Assembly (NCBI GenBank): GCA_036939355.1
Contig: JALLAP010000077.1
Span: 1 to 20,759, forward strand
Length of the DNA: 20,759 nt
Source of the DNA: Thalassiosira profunda
Lineage: Eukaryota; Bacillariophyta; Thalassiosirophyceae; Thalassiosirales; Thalassiosiraceae
Direction: 5' to 3'
A program made the position numbers and the translations under genes. Below the pieces are notes generated by a model that was not told the DNA's origin, made no database searches, and saw only the letters and a list, made by a program, of their open reading frames with translations. This document shows positions 8,670-16,201 of this stretch, piece after piece (positions within the stretch are counted from its first letter, which is position 1; every line of letters begins with the position of its first letter).

Positions 8670-9863
8670 ATGCGGACCGCCGCCGCTGTCTGCGCTCTGC
8701 AATTGCTTTGCAATGCGCGTCTATCCTTTGGTCTCGTCCTGTCCGCACCGAGTGGTCGAAAGAGGCGCCGGAACGCCAGCAGCACGAAATGGATCGCTTG
8801 CAGCTCCACGACGGAAGTGGCGAGAGCCATCACCAAGTACGTGCGCGAGGGAGATAACGTCGCAGAGCTCGGATCACAACTGAGGGAATCCTCAATTGCA
8901 ATCTGCGACGCCGTCGGACCCAAAGGCAGGGCGGCTCTAGTGGACATCGAACGCAAGTTTCCCGACGAGAAGAAGGGAGAGGACCGAACGCTTGCAATGC
9001 GGCGGGAGGGTGACGAGACGCACTTCTTTCCGGATAGGGCAACGTTTGTGGACACGGCATCGTTCGAGTTCTGGAGGGACGCCCTCTTCTTTCGTGGAGA
9101 TGGGGTGAGACCGCAATACAACGCCCTCGTCGTGGACATGAGCACCGTGGCCGGGAACGATCTGGAATTGACGTGCGTCGCGCTCGTTCGGGAATTCCTC
9201 GCATTGAACCACAGCGATGGTGAATCCGACAATCCGTGCAGGGCTGTGATCGTCAAGAGCGGGTCGCTCCAAAATCTGGCGCGACGGCTGCATCACGCAC
9301 AACGAGTCATATCTGGTGCGCAAACTCTGGACAACCGACATGCAGGCGGGAGGTCGTTGATAATAGGTGCCGTTGGGGTGAAGCAATACCGAGAAACAAT
9401 ACCGTTTGCGGTCCGAAAGGGCGATGTTTGCATCGAGGTGGGATGCCACTTGGGCACCACAACGACACTGATCGATGAAGCAGCGAGGGGAGGCGATCCA
9501 CTAAGTGGAGGGTGTCTGGGAGTGGATGTAGGCTCGAGCATCATCAAAGCCGCCCGAAAGAAGTACCCGCATCTATCGTTCGAGGTGGGCGATGGCTTCA
9601 GAGTAGGGGCACTGGGTAGAATGAGGACCGGATACTTTGGTGTGCAAACTGCAAATCGCCCAACCTACGACGTCGTTTACGTCGACATTGGTGGGCTCTC
9701 CGGAAGCGAAGGGCTGCTCGAAGCCGTGGCGCTGTTGGCGTCCATCGACCACAGCCTCGAGCCGCGGTGCATCGTCATCAAGAGCCTGTGCGTGCGGCGA
9801 CTGGCGTCGTGCCTGGTACCATTTTCGGAGGTCTGGAAGGAAGACAGACAATCGAGACAATAG
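8670..9863 (+). CDS. Protein with two tandem methyltransferase-like halves and N-terminal presequence
   Basis: ATG at 8670, 397 residues, no intron. The N-terminus (MRTAAAVCALQLLCNARLSF, then GLVLSAPSG) looks like a signal peptide followed by a basic, Ser-rich stretch, so secretion or plastid import is plausible. The second half has a good SAM-binding motif I, GDVCIEVGCHLGTTT (251-265), then LGVDVGSS (283-290) for motif II, a YDVVYVDIGG strand (333-342) for motif IV, and RCIVIKS. The first half repeats the order in degenerate form: GDNVAELGSQL (61-71), AALVDIERK (88-96), YNALVVDMSTV (150-160), RAVIVKS (191-197). This looks like an internal duplication of a class I methyltransferase fold, with the first half perhaps inactive because its glycine-rich loop is weak. 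The methyl acceptor is unknown. Its stop is only 14 bp from the end of the convergent Tic22 gene. Confidence 0.65.
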   Translation: MRTAAAVCALQLLCNARLSFGLVLSAPSGRKRRRNASSTKWIACSSTTEVARAITKYVREGDNVAELGSQLRESSIAICDAVGPKGRAALVDIERKFPDEKKGEDRTLAMRREGDETHFFPDRATFVDTASFEFWRDALFFRGDGVRPQYNALVVDMSTVAGNDLELTCVALVREFLALNHSDGESDNPCRAVIVKSGSLQNLARRLHHAQRVISGAQTLDNRHAGGRSLIIGAVGVKQYRETIPFAVRKGDVCIEVGCHLGTTTTLIDEAARGGDPLSGGCLGVDVGSSIIKAARKKYPHLSFEVGDGFRVGALGRMRTGYFGVQTANRPTYDVVYVDIGGLSGSEGLLEAVALLASIDHSLEPRCIVIKSLCVRRLASCLVPFSEVWKEDRQSRQ

Positions 9864-9877
9864 AGCAAGACTCTCTC

Positions 9878-10873
9878 TTACTTTGTCAATATGATTTCCC
9901 CCAGCTTGTAGCTTCGTCCCGTCCCCTTGGCCTTCTCGACGCTCTCCGGAATGGGCACGAAGACCAAGCTCCGCACGCTCTCGTCCTTCCCTCCCGGGCG
10001 GATCATCGCACGGAACGTCTCGTTCAGCTCCCTCACTTTCACCTTCGGCAGGTCGGATCCGGGGAATTGCTTCTCCCACTCGGCCTTCAAATCCTTGATG
10101 CGGAAGTAGACCGGCGATGCCTCGGCCCAATCGCCCTCCGGCGAGGGTATCATTAGCCCATCCACGTAAAACAGCGGCACCCGTCCCCGCTCGCTGTACC
10201 GCTGGCTGTTCTCGATCCGCAGCGCCGCATTCAGGTCCGACGTCTCTGGAATCACCTGATAGTACGTTTGGAACTTCTTCCCCTTGCCATTCACAGCCAC
10301 GCTCTCCGTCTTCTTAACGCTTAGCTGCATCACCACGTCCAATGGAAGCGTGACAATCTTCGCCTCTCCCCACGCGTCGGGGACGTCGCCCGCGCCGTCC
10401 TCCCCGATGGCGCCCTCGGTTCCTTCCTCCTTCTTTTTGGCCGCCTCTTCCTTTGCCTTTGCAAATGCCTTCTTGGCGTCGTCGAGCACGTACTCGGCGG
10501 ACGTGTAGCTGGTGAAGAAATAGCCGAAGCCTCCCGCGGAATCCTTGTCATAAGTGTGAAACGGAGTGCCGTTGCCATCGACGATTGTAAAGGTGGGCAC
10601 TGCCCTCAGCCGTCGGGCGGTGGTCACGAGAGGAATGATGGGTGGGGGCTTCTCCGACGCCACCGCCGATTGCGACGCGAGCACTACCGGCGCCGCGAGC
10701 GCCGATTGCAATATGTCTCTACGCCGAGTGGATTGCAGCGCCGATGACGATGACAACACATCATGTGCACATCGCGAGAACGAAGCCGGGGCCGCGAACG
10801 AGGAGACTGCCACCGGGAAGGATGCCAGCGCCGCGGAGAGCAGCAGCAGCGGTTGTACCGGCCTCATGCTCAT
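9878..10873 (-). CDS. TIC22: Tic22-like plastid protein import component
   Basis: 331 residues from ATG 10873 (another ATG two codons on, 10867, is equally possible). The frame is open to 11050 but would run through non-coding sequence before the signal peptide. Residues 3-24 form a signal peptide; VSSFAAP (23-29) matches the red-complex-plastid cleavage site with its phenylalanine, followed by a Ser-rich transit-like stretch. A second signal follows: RRR at 50-52, a hydrophobic run (54-68) and SAVA before SE, resembling a twin-arginine thylakoid or inner-space signal. The mature part has VPTFTIVDGNGTPF, an SAEYVLDDAKKAF block, IVTLPLDVVMQL, RVPLFYVDGLMI and VKVRELNETFRAM, which fit Tic22 (chaperone-like protein of the plastid intermembrane space). 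A charged Lys/Glu insert lies in the middle. Good confidence in family, less in final location. Confidence 0.78.
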   Translation of the reverse strand: MSMRPVQPLLLLSAALASFPVAVSSFAAPASFSRCAHDVLSSSSALQSTRRRDILQSALAAPVVLASQSAVASEKPPPIIPLVTTARRLRAVPTFTIVDGNGTPFHTYDKDSAGGFGYFFTSYTSAEYVLDDAKKAFAKAKEEAAKKKEEGTEGAIGEDGAGDVPDAWGEAKIVTLPLDVVMQLSVKKTESVAVNGKGKKFQTYYQVIPETSDLNAALRIENSQRYSERGRVPLFYVDGLMIPSPEGDWAEASPVYFRIKDLKAEWEKQFPGSDLPKVKVRELNETFRAMIRPGGKDESVRSLVFVPIPESVEKAKGTGRSYKLGEIILTK

Positions 10874-11061
10874 GTTGTCCAAGTTGTGGATTGTGCCGAG
10901 ACCGGCGGACGGCGGATGCGGATGTTGAAGCAAATCCGCGCCGAAAATCCTGCGCCACTCATTTTTCACGCGCACTTGCAGAACGCCTCCTTTACTTTGG
11001 GCTCTCCACCTCCACCACAACATTGTTGCAACCCCTGGCCCTGCGATCACCCCCCAGAACC

Positions 11062-11247
11062 ATGATGTTCCTCCCCGACGACAAGTGGTCCCCCCGGTAC
11101 GACGCTCAATTCTACACCCTCCGCCTGCCCAAGCAATTTACCATCTATGCCCCAACGAGTGCGGCTGCTGGGATAGCGTGCCAAACTGTTGGGAGAGCAC
11201 GCCGTTCCGTTGAGCTCAAACGAACGGCTGGGAGCGCACGATATTGA
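11062..11247 (+). pseudogene. Truncated second copy of the PX-protein gene 5' end
   Basis: The first 29 codons (11062-11148, beginning MMFLPDDKWSPRYDAQFYTL) match the start of the intact PX gene at 15602: 24 of 29 residues are identical. Nine further codons differ only at synonymous sites and five change the residue, so the copy was under protein-level selection for some time. Similarity stops after the codons for TIY; the frame then runs into minisatellite sequence and ends at 11247. No PX domain core (no RRYSHF or LPPRT) follows before the next gene. Most likely a truncated paralogue. A short expressed peptide cannot be excluded. It is divergent from Tic22, 188 bp apart. Confidence 0.7.
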
Positions 11248-11515
11248 GGGGAGAGCGCGTCGTGCACGATATTGAAGGGAGAGCGCGCCGTTGCACGCGT
11301 GGGGCGTTCGGGCAAGCGTGTGGTCGAACAGCTGCGGGGAGAGCGTGTGGTCGATCTTGAGCGAGCTTTTGGGAGAGCACGCCGTTGGCGGGAGGGCGTT
11401 TCGTCGAGCTCGAGCGAGGGACCGGAAGATCACGCCTTTGGAGGGAGAGCAAGCTGTTGTGCGCATGGGGCGTTCGGGCAAGCGTGTGGTCGAACGGGTG
11501 CGGCTCGACGAACGA
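11167..11515. repeat. Degenerate minisatellite with GGGAGAGC core units
   Basis: About eight irregular units begin with a variant of GGGAGAGCRCGCCGTT, with spacings from under 30 to over 60 nt. Within it are a near-perfect 28-bp tandem pair starting at 11236 and 11264 (core GCACGATATTGA), an exact 30-bp repeat at 11300-11329 and 11466-11495, and GGGAGAGCACGCCGTT twice (about 11190 and 11371). Long ORFs cross it in several frames on both strands, as expected of stop-poor GC-rich repeats; I do not call any as genes. It starts right after the truncated PX copy. Confidence 0.75.
11300..11495 (+). repeat. Exact 30-bp direct repeat inside the minisatellite
   Basis: The 30-mers at 11300-11329 and 11466-11495 (starting TGGGGCGTTCGGGCAAGC) are identical and 166 bp apart, while the intervening units are diverged. 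Indicates recent duplication or gene conversion within the array. Confidence 0.85.
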
Positions 11516-11554
11516 TGCAAGAGGTGAGTTATGTACAAGTGAAGATTCTATGAT

Positions 11555-12225
11555 TTAGGTGCCACGCTTGCGCTTCCCCGCCTTCTGACTCTTCACCTCC
11601 TCCAAGCAGCAGTGCTCTCCAATGTCGTCGACGAGTCGATCGTCATATCCACCGTTGTCCCCTCCACGGAGGATGAAGTCGACTGCTCCCCCTACACGGC
11701 TCGCGGATGGGAATGGCCACTGGAGCCACATCTCTTCTCAATGCGAAACTGTGCGACAACTTCCAGAGGAGACTTGATGTTTGGTCGCCCTCCAGTCTTC
11801 CACTCTTTGTACGCACAAAGAGATATGATATCGGCATCGCGCACGTGGACAATGTGTGCCCCATCTTGTAACCCCTCCCAGCCCCGCACTGCTCCATCAG
11901 CAGAATGGACGCGTACCAGTCGAGAAGAAGTTCCATGAATGGAGAGCTGCAGCCCACCCTCAATCGCCGGATTAATGGTGGTTGTAAAACACCAAAAGTT
12001 ATTCCGTGGAACGAACGGCGCGATTGTCATGGCGCGTTGGCAGGCGCCGCAGTACTCTCGCACAGGCACTGGGGTGTCTCTCAAATGGTTGCTGCTGCAG
12101 AGTGGGCAAGCTTTGATGAGGGGGCGGCAGATGTCATGCCTCCCAAAGCTCCCGACAAGCTCCAACGGCGTGGCTCCTTGGAGCAGTGGCACGAGCACCC
12201 CCCACGGGGAGGCGTCGACGTCCAT
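11555..12225 (-). CDS. Putative zinc-ribbon protein, frameshifted (hypothetical)
   Basis: ATG at 12225, with an in-frame TGA about 40 nt upstream. The first frame encodes 177 residues to a stop at 11692. It holds a four-cysteine cluster, C40-x2-C43-x15-C59-x2-C62 (ACPLC...YCGAC), followed by a beta-rich stretch (FWCFTTTINP, LQLSIHGTSSR). From about 11735-11742 the next frame is open and protein-like without interruption to TAA at 11555: EMWLQWPFPSASRVGG, then DFILRGGDNGG and a basic end KAGKRKRGT that could be a nuclear signal. One added base at ATTGAGAAGAG would fuse both into about 223 residues. The Cys spacing followed by beta strands recalls the zinc-ribbon OB fold of replication protein A, but this is a guess. 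It follows the 769-residue gene on the same strand by 73 nt. Confidence 0.5.
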
Positions 12226-12298
12226 GGCCGTAACTGGTTCGAGTGCTGGCGATGCAACTCATTGTACACGCAACCATATCTGTTGAGGTTCTATTCTT

Positions 12299-14695
12299 CT
12301 AAACCATTAGGTATTCTAAATACTGTACAATGACTGCTGAAGACGGAGACAACTCCTGAAACGAAACATTGCCCCTGTGGAGCGACTCAACGTCCATCGA
12401 ATCAGATGATGCTTTCTCCAATACGCTCGCGTTGCAGGACTCGCTGGTGGGAGGCTCCACCGTCAATTGGCCGTCGGACGAAGCGATCGCAGCAGGAGAC
12501 GGAGAGAGTGCATCATCGTCGCTGCCATCGGACTCTGCGCCATCGAATTTGGCCACGTTGGAAGCGCCATCCTCTCCCGCCATTGCATCGTCGTCGTTGA
12601 CATCAGACGACGCGGCAGAGGAGTCGCCATTGGACTCGACGGACTCGTCATCAGACTCGTCGACTTCCACATTGGACTGCATCTTCGCCAGCAATTCGCC
12701 GAAGTCGAAATCGTGGAGATCTTCCCCTTCTACCAAATGGTGGGCGAAAGGATTCTCGGCGCCCGCATCGTGGCCAATCTCTGCAAAGAAATCGCAGAGG
12801 CGCTGTTCACGCACCACGCGAGCGGTGTCCTTGCTTCCGCTCGCAATCTCCGGCTCCAGAATCGAAGGGAGCTCCTCCTGCCACGCCGACGGCACGACGA
12901 TCTGACCGGGTTGCAGCACCTTGCCGTTAGCGTCTTTCACTGCAGGGCGCCTCTCCCACGGGATGACGACGCAAAGAATCCGCAGCAGGTCAGGGCGCTC
13001 GATGATGTAGTGGAACACGTCGTGCTCGATGCAGTTGGCCGGCCGAACTTTGAGCAGCTCCTTGATGCGCTCTTGGAAGTCAGCGTTGGAGTTGGACCTG
13101 TTGGCGATGATGGAGATGCCCTCCTTCTTGGCAGTGTTGTGGAGCGTCTCGCTGCCGTCGGTGGAGTCCTGGCCAACGACGTCGTCCTCGCCCGAGATGT
13201 GGTGTCGGTCGCGGTGCGCCGTCGTCTCTGGAGGAATCACGACCTCACCTTCGTCGGTGTATATCGTTTGGGGCGTGAAGAACTTGCCGGAAAACAAGCA
13301 GCGGCCCTCGTAGAGCTCCTCGTCGATGGCGTTCAGGTACTTGTGGTTGTTCAGCACACGTTGACTGTACAACGGGCCACCGCTTGGCTTTTCGTTGGCG
13401 ATGACGTTGGCCAGGATCAAGGCGAGCTTGGAATGATCCTTGTTGCGATGGGCTTCCTGGCAGAGTATTTGCAGGGCACCGGCAACGAACTGCTCCCACA
13501 ACTCGTTGGCGCTGTTTTGCGCTGGCTCCTTTACTCGTCCCGAGCTGCGGGTGAACTCCTTCTTGATCTCGCGATCGATGTGGTCCAACTGACAGAGCAT
13601 GACGGAGAAGAGCTTCCTCTTGCACGACGCGCAGTCGCAGGGGAAGATGTCGTGCAGGAACTTCATGAGGTAGGCGTAGGCGGGGTTGGGATTGGTGGCC
13701 AGCCAGTACAGCTCGACAAGGTCGAGATTTTGCAGTGCGACGTTGACCATTCCGCACTGCAGCTCGGTCAGCACGTTGAGCTCCCCGTTGAAGTCGCACT
13801 CGTCGAACAGAGCCTCCGCGTACGCGACAAATTTCTCCTTGGGGTAGGGGACTCGCTTTGTCAGAGGGACGGACGATTGAGGCACGCCGGCCGCGTCGAG
13901 GAGGCGACGGGTGACATACGAGTCCTTGGTGAAAACGGTCTCGCTGTCGCCGAGCCTTGCAAGGAACGCCTTCCACTCGACCTCGTTCTCGATGCAAAGC
14001 CCCTTGCTCTCGAGATGCGCCAATATTTTCACATAGACAGTGGAAGTACCCACACGTTTCCACGTGTCGACCGATTTGACAAGTGCTTTCCTGTGGTACG
14101 GAAACAAAGACGCAACAAACGTTATGAGCTGAAATAACGCTAAAGCAGTGCAATCCACACCAAGCGTGAGCACTCACCCGAGCGGGTCGAGCAGCTCGAA
14201 CCACCACATCCCCGTCTGCTGGTCGTCCGGAAGCAAGTTGCCATCTTTGTCCTTTTTCTTTGTCATCCAATTCCGTGGGAGGAGGACATCTTCGCCGGTC
14301 CTCCTTTTCATCTCCTCGATCTTCTCGGCGTATTCATACACGAAGCGGTCGTTCAATATCGTCATTTCGATGTCGCTTCTCTCCACATCGGCATCTCCCT
14401 CGCCCGCCTCCGCCAGAAACCAAGCTTTCAACTCATCGAACTGCTGCTGAGTGTAGCCGTTCTCTGTGGGGTGCCGCTCGCTGTTCCCCTTTGCAAACCA
14501 AAATCTATGCACTGGATTCCTGGAAGGCGTGCCCGTCCATTCCGCCACCTCTTCATCGTCGAATTTTCGCTTCAAATCGATGTTCAGCCTGCTCCAGCCT
14601 GCCTTGTCGTTCTTCCGTCTGTCGAGACCGCGATGTGTGATCATAATCCACTTCCATAGGTCCTGGTCCAGAGCGCCCGAATGGAACAACCCCAT
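12299..14695 (-). CDS. Unrecognised 769-residue protein with acidic tail, two exons
   Basis: Exons 14695-14178 and 14090-12299 encode 769 residues. The start at 14695 (CAGGATGGGG) has A at -3 and G at +4. Splicing GTGAGTG (from 14177) to ACCACAG (ending 14091) in phase 2 gives MWWFELLDPLGKALVKSV, a smooth join. Visible parts: an N-terminal Trp-rich region (DLWKWIMITHRGLDRR); a middle part with Leu-rich helices and a Cys cluster, CDCASCKRK; a segment with DVFHYIIERPDLLRILCVV; and a C-terminal 150 residues rich in Asp, Ser and Glu, probably disordered and phosphorylated. No TM segment or signal is evident, so it is likely cytosolic or nuclear. I recognise no family or catalytic motif. The frame is open upstream through a hydrophobic stretch lacking ATG, which I leave out. 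Confidence 0.7.
14091..14177 (-). other. Intron of 769-residue protein gene (87 nt)
   Basis: Minus-strand donor GTGAGTG at 14177 and acceptor CCACAG ending at 14091, phase 2. It joins two long open frames that otherwise each end here. It is supported by the uniform GTGAGY/CAG pattern of the window's other introns. Confidence 0.85.
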
Positions 14696-15399
14696 CCTGA
14701 CGGCGCCCGTCCAAGGCGAGGCGTCGAGGCTGCAATAGACCACGGCCAACAGCAGAAAAACGAGACGGTCTAATAGCCGAGGAACATCAATGATTTGCAC
14801 GGGCAATGACACATGGACCACCGCCCCCCAAAATCCGTCGACACACGGCCGAGAGGAGGGCCGGGCACCGACCGATGGTGGGACCACGCGACGTCGGCCC
14901 GATCGGAGAAATATTCGGTGGGACCGGCGGTTGATTTGGACGCGCTGAAACGAAGGCGTGACGGCCTCGAACTGCACGCGTCGTGATTTGCAATTCGCCC
15001 CTCCGCCAGCGGCCAAAAGAAGGACGCGGCGCCGACGGCCTGCAGCGGCGATGCTCCTGGGCGACTGGTGGGGTGGAGATGAGCTCCGTCGACGGCGGGG
15101 ATGGCGCTGGACGTCGGAGGAGGGGCGTCGGCCGTTTGGTTGGGCGAAGAGAGGGACGTGGACCAAAAAATGACGTGCTCGCGGTTCAGAATAATGGGTT
15201 GACGCGCGGCCAAGAGAGGGGCGGCGGCGGCGACGGGGCAATTTCGGGGACCCCAGCGATGCCTCTGGGGTAGATGAACTGCAGCGGTGTGGCGAGGCCG
15301 GCGTCGTGAACCAGGGGGTTGCTGGGTTGCTGCTTTGTATTGTGTGAGAGGAGTGGATTGGAAGTGGAAGAGTGGGAAAAAAACGGTCCTCTCCTCCAT

Positions 15400-15420
15400 C
15401 TACCTACCATACTTAGGTAG
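15400..15420. repeat. Inverted repeat CTACCTA/TAGGTAG in PX promoter
   Basis: 7-bp perfect arms at 15400-15406 and 15414-15420 with a 7-nt loop; a further TACCTACC lies about 10 bp downstream. It sits about 35 bp before the CCAAT box. A similar TACCTACTTAC string occurs near 18920 in another promoter region. Confidence 0.4.
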
Positions 15421-15454
15421 ACGTATGAGTACCTACCTTATTGTACAGCGTTCA

Positions 15455-15464
15455 ACCAATCAGA
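15455..15464 (+). promoter_or_regulatory. CCAAT box upstream of PX gene
   Basis: ACCAATCAGA, an NF-Y type consensus, 147 bp upstream of the PX start codon and identical to the minus-strand 10-mer at 3002-3011. Confidence 0.45.
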
Positions 15465-15601
15465 GAGTCAGAGGATTTCGTCCCGCCCCGCCCTCTCCCG
15501 CGTCGCCGACACCAGCTCCCAGCCTCACGTTCCACTCCACCCCAACCTGCTTTGCCTTGCGCTTGCGGCAACTCCATTTGCAAACGCAGCCCCAATCAAT
15601 C

Positions 15602-16066
15602 ATGATGTTCCTCCCCGCCGACAAATGGTCGCCCCGTTACGACGCCCACTTTTACACCCTCTGCGTCCCGCGTCAGTTCACTATCTATCTCGGGCTCGAC
15701 CGCATCGCCGGGGGATCCACCGAGGCCGACGATCCGTTCGGGGACGACGACGCGTGCGCCTTCTGTCGCCCAGCGAAATATCCGGCGGTCTACTACGAGA
15801 TCGAGGTGCGGCGGGGCACAAAGTCTCACACGGTGCTCAGAAGATACTCTCACTTTCGACGGCTATGCCAAAAATTGGATCCGGCGGGGGAGAAGGGGCT
15901 GCTGAAGGATCTGCCGCCCCGAACGGGCCCGTTCCATAATGACTCTGACAATAAATTTCGGGAGGGGAGGAGGGAGGGGCTGTACGCCTTTTTGAACGAG
16001 ACGCTGGTCCGGCCGGAGTGCGTGGGGAATCCGGTGGTGGAGCGGTTCTTGGGGTTGGGCGAGTGA
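15602..16066 (+). CDS. PX domain protein (phosphoinositide-binding)
   Basis: ATG at 15602 (a second ATG follows directly); 154 residues, single exon. The open frame extends upstream to 15287 but through promoter sequence, and the truncated copy at 11062 begins at the same Met-Met. PX features: YYEIEVRRG strand (64-72), RRYSHFRRL (80-88) carrying the Arg-Tyr-x-x-Phe lipid-binding motif, LPPRT (104-108) for the proline loop, REGRREGLYAFLNETL (120-135) with the second basic site, and VVERFLGL at the end. By family it should bind phosphatidylinositol 3-phosphate or a similar lipid on endosomes or vacuoles. The N-terminal 60 residues include an acidic, Asp-rich insert (EADDPFGDDD) between the first strands. 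It precedes the LRR gene on the same strand by 135 bp. Confidence 0.85.
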   Translation: MMFLPADKWSPRYDAHFYTLCVPRQFTIYLGLDRIAGGSTEADDPFGDDDACAFCRPAKYPAVYYEIEVRRGTKSHTVLRRYSHFRRLCQKLDPAGEKGLLKDLPPRTGPFHNDSDNKFREGRREGLYAFLNETLVRPECVGNPVVERFLGLGE

Positions 16067-16201
16067 TGGATGGACATTTCCTCTGGTATCAATTGAGGTG
16101 ATTTGCATTTTGAGAGATTGAAGGGTATGGTATCGGCAAAAATATCTTGAAAATCGGGAACACAAATCTCACCCAACATCCCGAGAGAGGCGTCGCCTGA
16201 C

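Larger units (their letters stand above)
14696..15601. other. Long intergenic region between divergent genes
   Basis: 906 bp, GC-rich, with several overlapping ORFs on both strands of low-complexity Arg/Pro/Ser composition, none with a recognisable domain. Near the PX start it contains a CTACCTA/TAGGTAG inverted repeat (15400-15420), another TACCTACC shortly after, and a CCAAT box at 15455-15464. A TGACGT word is at 15171-15176. The 5' UTR of the 769-residue gene and possible non-coding exons may lie here. Confidence 0.4.

Noticed and set aside
11047..11538. 163-residue minus-strand ORF with repeated T-A-C-S-P peptides
   Set aside because: Generated by translating the minisatellite; it also covers the antisense of the truncated PX copy.
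11684..11820. A 134-nt intron (GTGCGT to GAGCAG) joining the two frames of the zinc-ribbon gene
   Set aside because: The acceptor is purine-rich with no pyrimidine tract, and it would remove residues that read as normal protein; a single missing base is simpler.
12230..12265. GGTTCGAGTGC resembling a tRNA T-loop
   Set aside because: No cloverleaf arms, anticodon stem or acceptor stem can be drawn around it.
12467..14137. 556-residue ORF on the plus strand opposite the 769-residue gene
   Set aside because: Antisense shadow of a long real ORF; the minus-strand model has a supported splice and start, while this frame shows low-complexity Val/Arg/Leu-rich sequence with no domain.
14770..15399. 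209-residue minus-strand ORF in the 0.9 kb intergenic region
   Set aside because: Has an ATG but a Pro/Arg/Ser-rich chance-like composition, no domain, and covers the PX promoter elements.
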